Positions 61,091 to 64,000 of a stretch of DNA of 64,000 nucleotides are shown in pieces. The stretch comes from Pseudomonas sp. H1h (lineage in GTDB: Bacteria; Pseudomonadota; Gammaproteobacteria; Pseudomonadales; Pseudomonadaceae). Every line of letters begins with the position of its first letter. Within the stretch, counting starts at the first letter, position 1. Where the stretch lies: positions 26,974 to 90,973 of the forward strand of contig NZ_AYMJ01000028.1 of NCBI RefSeq assembly GCF_000633255.1, written 5' to 3'. Made by a program: the position numbers and the translations under genes. The notes under the pieces were generated by a model. That model had not been told where the DNA came from. It did no database searches and saw only the letters and a list, made by a program, of their open reading frames with translations.

Positions 61091-63502
61091 ATGAGCACCG
61101 AAAGTGCTTCGAGTCGGGGCCGTCTGCTACCGAGCCTGCTCGGCATACTGCTTCTACTGATGGGCCTGGCCATGTTGGCCGGGGGAGTCAAGCTGAGCAT
61201 GCTCGGCGGCTCGCTGTACTACCTGCTGGCCGGTATCGGCATTGCGCTGACCGGCATTCTGTTGCTGCTGCGTCGTCGTGCAGCGCTGGGCCTGTACGCC
61301 ATCGTGCTGTTCGCCAGCACGGTCTGGGCCTTGTGGGAAGTCGGTCTGGACTGGTGGCAACTGGTGCCACGTCTGGCCCTGTGGTTCGTTCTCGGCATCG
61401 TGATGTTGCTGCCGTGGTTCCGTCGTCCATTGCTGCTCGCAGGCCCGGCGCCGATGGGCACTGGTGGTTTGAGTGTGGCCGTGGTTCTGGCCGGCGTCAC
61501 CGCTTTGGCCAGCCTGTTCACCCATCCGGGCGAAACGTTCGGCGAACTGGGCCGCGACACCGCGGACATGACCAGCACCGCGCCAGCCATGCCCGATGGC
61601 GACTGGCAGGCCTACGGCCGCAGCGAATTCGGTGACCGATACTCGCCGCTCAAGCAGATCACCCCGGCCAACGTCGGCAAGCTGCAAGAAGCCTGGCGCA
61701 TCCAGACCGGCGACCTGCCGACCGCTGATGACCCGGTGGAACTGACCAACGAAAACACCCCGCTCAAAGCCAACGGCATGATCTATGCGTGCACCGCGCA
61801 CAGCAAAGTGTTGGCGCTGGACCCGGACACCGGCAAGGAACTGTGGCGCTTCGACCCGCAGATCAAGAGCCCGGTGGGCTTCAAGGGCTTCGCCCACATG
61901 ACTTGCCGTGGCGTGTCGTACTACGACGAAGCCGCTTACGCCAAATCTGAAAACGCCGCGTCGGCCGTTATCTCCGAAGCCGGCAAAGCCGTTGCCCAGG
62001 CCTGCCCGCGTCGCCTGTACCTGCCAACCGCTGATGCACGCCTGATTGCACTGAACGCCGACACCGGCAAGATCTGCGAAGGCTTCGGCAAAAACGGCGT
62101 GGTTGACCTGACCCAAGGCATCGGCCCGTTCACCGCCGGTGGTTACTACTCCACCTCGCCAGCGGCGATTACCCGTGATCTGGTGATCATGGGCGGTCAC
62201 GTTACCGATAACGAGTCGACCAACGAGCCATCGGGCGTGATCCGCGCCTTCGACGTGCGCGACGGTCACCTGGTGTGGAACTGGGACAGCGACAAGCCGG
62301 ACGCCACCGAGCCATTGGCCCCGGGCGAAATCTACAGCCGCAACTCGGCCAACATGTGGTCGCTGGCCAGCGTCGACGAAAAACTTGGCATGGTCTTCCT
62401 GCCACTGGGCAACCAGACCCCAGACCAGTGGGGCGCTGACCGCACCCCAGGCGCCGAGAAATTCAGCGCCGGCATCGTCGCCCTCGACCTTGCCACCGGT
62501 AAAGTGCGCTGGAACTACCAGTTCACCCACCACGACCTGTGGGACATGGACGTTGGCAGCCAGCCAACCCTGCTCGACATGAAAACCGCCGACGGCGTGA
62601 AACCTGCGCTGATCGCTCCGACCAAACAGGGCAGCCTGTACGTCCTCGACCGTCGTGACGGCACGCCGATCATTCCGATCCGCGAAATCCCGGTACCGCA
62701 AGGCGCCGTGAAAGGCGACCACACCGCACCGACCCAGGCCCGTTCGGACCTCAACCTGCTGGCTCCGGAACTGACCGAAAAAGCCATGTGGGGTGCCAGC
62801 CCGTTCGACCAGATGCTGTGCCGCATCCAGTTCAAGGAACTGCGCTACGAAGGCCAGTACACGCCTCCGTCGGAGCAAGGCAGCCTGATCTACCCGGGTA
62901 ACGTCGGTGTATTCAACTGGGGTGGCGTATCGGTCGACCCGGTTCGCCAGATGCTGTTCACCAGCCCGAACTACATGGCCTTCGTCTCGAAGATGATCCC
63001 GCGCGCCGAAGTGGCCGCCGACAGCAAGCGCGAAAGCGAAACTGCCGGTATCCAGCCAAACACCGGCGCGCCATACGCCGTGACCATGCACCCGTTCATG
63101 TCGCCATTCGGCGTACCGTGCCAGGCCCCGGCCTGGGGCTACGTCGCCGGTATCGACCTGACCACCGGCAAAGTCGTGTGGAAACGCAAGAACGGCACCA
63201 GCCGCGACAGCTCGCCAATCCCGATCGGCTTCACCCTGGGCGTACCAAGCATGGGTGGCTCGATGGTCACCGCCGGCGGCGTCGGCTTCCTCAGCGGCAC
63301 CCTCGACCAGTACCTGCGCGCCTACGACGTGAACACCGGTAAAGAACTGTGGAAATCGCGTCTGCCTGCAGGCGGCCAAGCCACGCCAATGACCTACACC
63401 GGCAAGGACGGCAAGCAATACGTCCTGCTCGTGGTGGGTGGTCACGGCTCGCTGGGCACCAAGATGGGTGACTATGTGATTGCGTACAAACTGCCGGAAT
63501 AA
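61091..63502 (+). CDS. gcd: Membrane-bound PQQ-dependent glucose dehydrogenase
   Basis: An 803-residue quinoprotein. Five membrane helices occupy about residues 12-150; the periplasmic eight-bladed propeller follows, starting near WQAYGRSEFGDRYSPLKQI and containing CTAHSKVLALDPDTGKELW and the PQQ-type repeats with QFTHHDLWDMDVG. It oxidises glucose to glucono-1,5-lactone in the periplasm and reduces ubiquinone. ATG 61091 has GGAG 9 bases upstream. The pairing with oprB fits the oxidative glucose pathway of pseudomonads. A terminator follows. Confidence 0.96.
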   Translation: MSTESASSRGRLLPSLLGILLLLMGLAMLAGGVKLSMLGGSLYYLLAGIGIALTGILLLLRRRAALGLYAIVLFASTVWALWEVGLDWWQLVPRLALWFVLGIVMLLPWFRRPLLLAGPAPMGTGGLSVAVVLAGVTALASLFTHPGETFGELGRDTADMTSTAPAMPDGDWQAYGRSEFGDRYSPLKQITPANVGKLQEAWRIQTGDLPTADDPVELTNENTPLKANGMIYACTAHSKVLALDPDTGKELWRFDPQIKSPVGFKGFAHMTCRGVSYYDEAAYAKSENAASAVISEAGKAVAQACPRRLYLPTADARLIALNADTGKICEGFGKNGVVDLTQGIGPFTAGGYYSTSPAAITRDLVIMGGHVTDNESTNEPSGVIRAFDVRDGHLVWNWDSDKPDATEPLAPGEIYSRNSANMWSLASVDEKLGMVFLPLGNQTPDQWGADRTPGAEKFSAGIVALDLATGKVRWNYQFTHHDLWDMDVGSQPTLLDMKTADGVKPALIAPTKQGSLYVLDRRDGTPIIPIREIPVPQGAVKGDHTAPTQARSDLNLLAPELTEKAMWGASPFDQMLCRIQFKELRYEGQYTPPSEQGSLIYPGNVGVFNWGGVSVDPVRQMLFTSPNYMAFVSKMIPRAEVAADSKRESETAGIQPNTGAPYAVTMHPFMSPFGVPCQAPAWGYVAGIDLTTGKVVWKRKNGTSRDSSPIPIGFTLGVPSMGGSMVTAGGVGFLSGTLDQYLRAYDVNTGKELWKSRLPAGGQATPMTYTGKDGKQYVLLVVGGHGSLGTKMGDYVIAYKLPE

Positions 63503-63521
63503 GCTTTAGCGGCGGCAATAG

Positions 63522-63556
63522 AAAGGCGATGTCTCGTGAGGGGCATCGCCTTTTTT
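63522..63556 (+). terminator. Rho-independent terminator of gcd
   Basis: Stem AAAGGCGATG / CATCGCCTTT with a loop of about 13 bases followed by T residues, 20 bases after the stop. Confidence 0.92.
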
Positions 63557-63588
63557 GCATACAACTGTTCTGAATTCGCTGAAAAACC

Positions 63589-63672
63589 TGTGGGAGCGGG
63601 CTTGCTCGCGAAGGCGTCAGCACAACCAACACTTGCGGGGACTGACACACCGCTTTCGCGAGCAGGCTCGCA
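63589..63672. repeat. REPIN of mixed type
   Basis: Left arm CTGTGGGAGCGGGCTTGCTC is of the GGGCTTGCTC type while the right arm, CTTTCGCGAGCAGGCTCGCA, is of the AGGCTCGC type. It forms the left border of the tandem array that follows. Confidence 0.75.
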
Positions 63673-63686
63673 GTTGGATTGGGTGC

Positions 63687-64000
63687 GTTCAGTTGGGGGG
63701 TGGTCGGCTCTTAGGCCGCCATCGCGAGCAGGCTCACTCCTACAACTGGATTTGGGTGTGTTCAGTTGGAGATTGGTCGGCTGTCAGGCCGCCTTCGCGA
63801 GCAGGCTCGCTCCTACAGTGGGAATGGATGTGTTCAGTTGGGGATTGGTCGGCTGTCAGGCCGCCTTCGCGAGCAGGCTCGCTCCTACAGTGGGAATGGG
63901 TGTGTTCAGTTGGGGATTGGTCGGCTGTCAGGCCGCCTTCGCTGGCAGGCCAGCTCCCACAATTGGATTTGGGTGTGTTCAGTTGGGGGGTGGTCGGCTC
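63687..64000. repeat. Tandem single-REP array, 72-73 bp unit, at least 4.3 copies (runs off the window)
   Basis: GTTCAGTTGG recurs at 63687, 63760, 63832, 63904 and 63977. Each unit holds GGTCGGCTGTCAGGCCGCC followed by one REP core TTCGCGAGCAGGCTCGCTCC in a single orientation. The last full unit has a variant core (TTCGCTGGCAGGCCAGCTCC), keeping the stem by compensating changes. The array continues past position 64000. Confidence 0.93.

Noticed and set aside
61154..63445. 763-codon minus-strand frame opposite gcd
   Set aside because: Antisense shadow created by codon bias of gcd; composition is unlike a protein and no start signal is present.

Overview
The window reads as chromosome of a Pseudomonas of the P. 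fluorescens group. Three things point there: the high GC content; the conserved order glpD - glutamate/aspartate ABC transporter - aauS/aauR - glpM; and many REP/REPIN elements built on GAGCGGGCTTGCTCGCGAA or the sister form with AGTGAGCCTGCTCGCGAT. Gene density is high and no tRNA, rRNA, insertion sequence, integrase or CRISPR array was seen.

Layout. 1-8153: 3' end of glpD, then the acidic amino-acid importer gltIJKL, its two-component system aauSR and glpM. Two TTCGG-N4-CCGAA operators and a -24/-12 promoter lie in front of gltI. 8263-11719: an arginase-fold protein overlapping two small SMR-type membrane proteins, then convergent genes for a fatty acid desaturase and a MipA-type outer membrane protein. 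11791-19250: a tightly overlapping run (MtnX-like HAD phosphatase, class III aminotransferase, alpha/beta hydrolase, GNAT-like transferase, sensor kinase, sigma-54 activator), preceded by a near-ideal sigma-54 promoter and an upstream palindrome. I recognise no named pathway for this set and regard it as the best candidate for an undescribed system. 19261-22220: a FrnE-type DsbA protein and a periplasmic hydrolase, separated by seven tandem 183-bp copies of their own spacer, each with a REPIN.

22442-28695: an HvnA-like lipoprotein and a 1,722-residue dermonecrotic-toxin-like protein. 28819-34943: metR; a NUDIX/LysE/GNAT operon; an APC permease, a nitrilase-family amidohydrolase and a divergent LuxR regulator. 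35115-40278: a GltB-like FMN/Fe-S protein whose 3' end overlaps a glycosyltransferase; the latter belongs to a gtrA/GtrII-type glycan-modification cluster. 40444-50557: an amino-acid permease, an atypical class A penicillin-binding protein and a 1,592-residue LRR-NEL ubiquitin-ligase-type effector. 50589-56357: a five-gene CS1/CFA-I type (alternate chaperone/usher) fimbrial operon. 56874-58234: a YqjI-like PadR regulator with a siderophore-interacting ferric reductase. 58341-63502: two small genes, then the glucose porin OprB and membrane PQQ glucose dehydrogenase. 63687-64000: a second tandem REP array with a 72-73 bp period, cut by the window edge.

Themes are sigma-54-controlled nutrient uptake (amino acids), oxidative glucose use, envelope and surface modification, and host-interaction proteins (two giant toxin-like proteins, fimbriae, HvnA-like). 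Functions given are homology inferences from reading the translated sequence; no database search was run.
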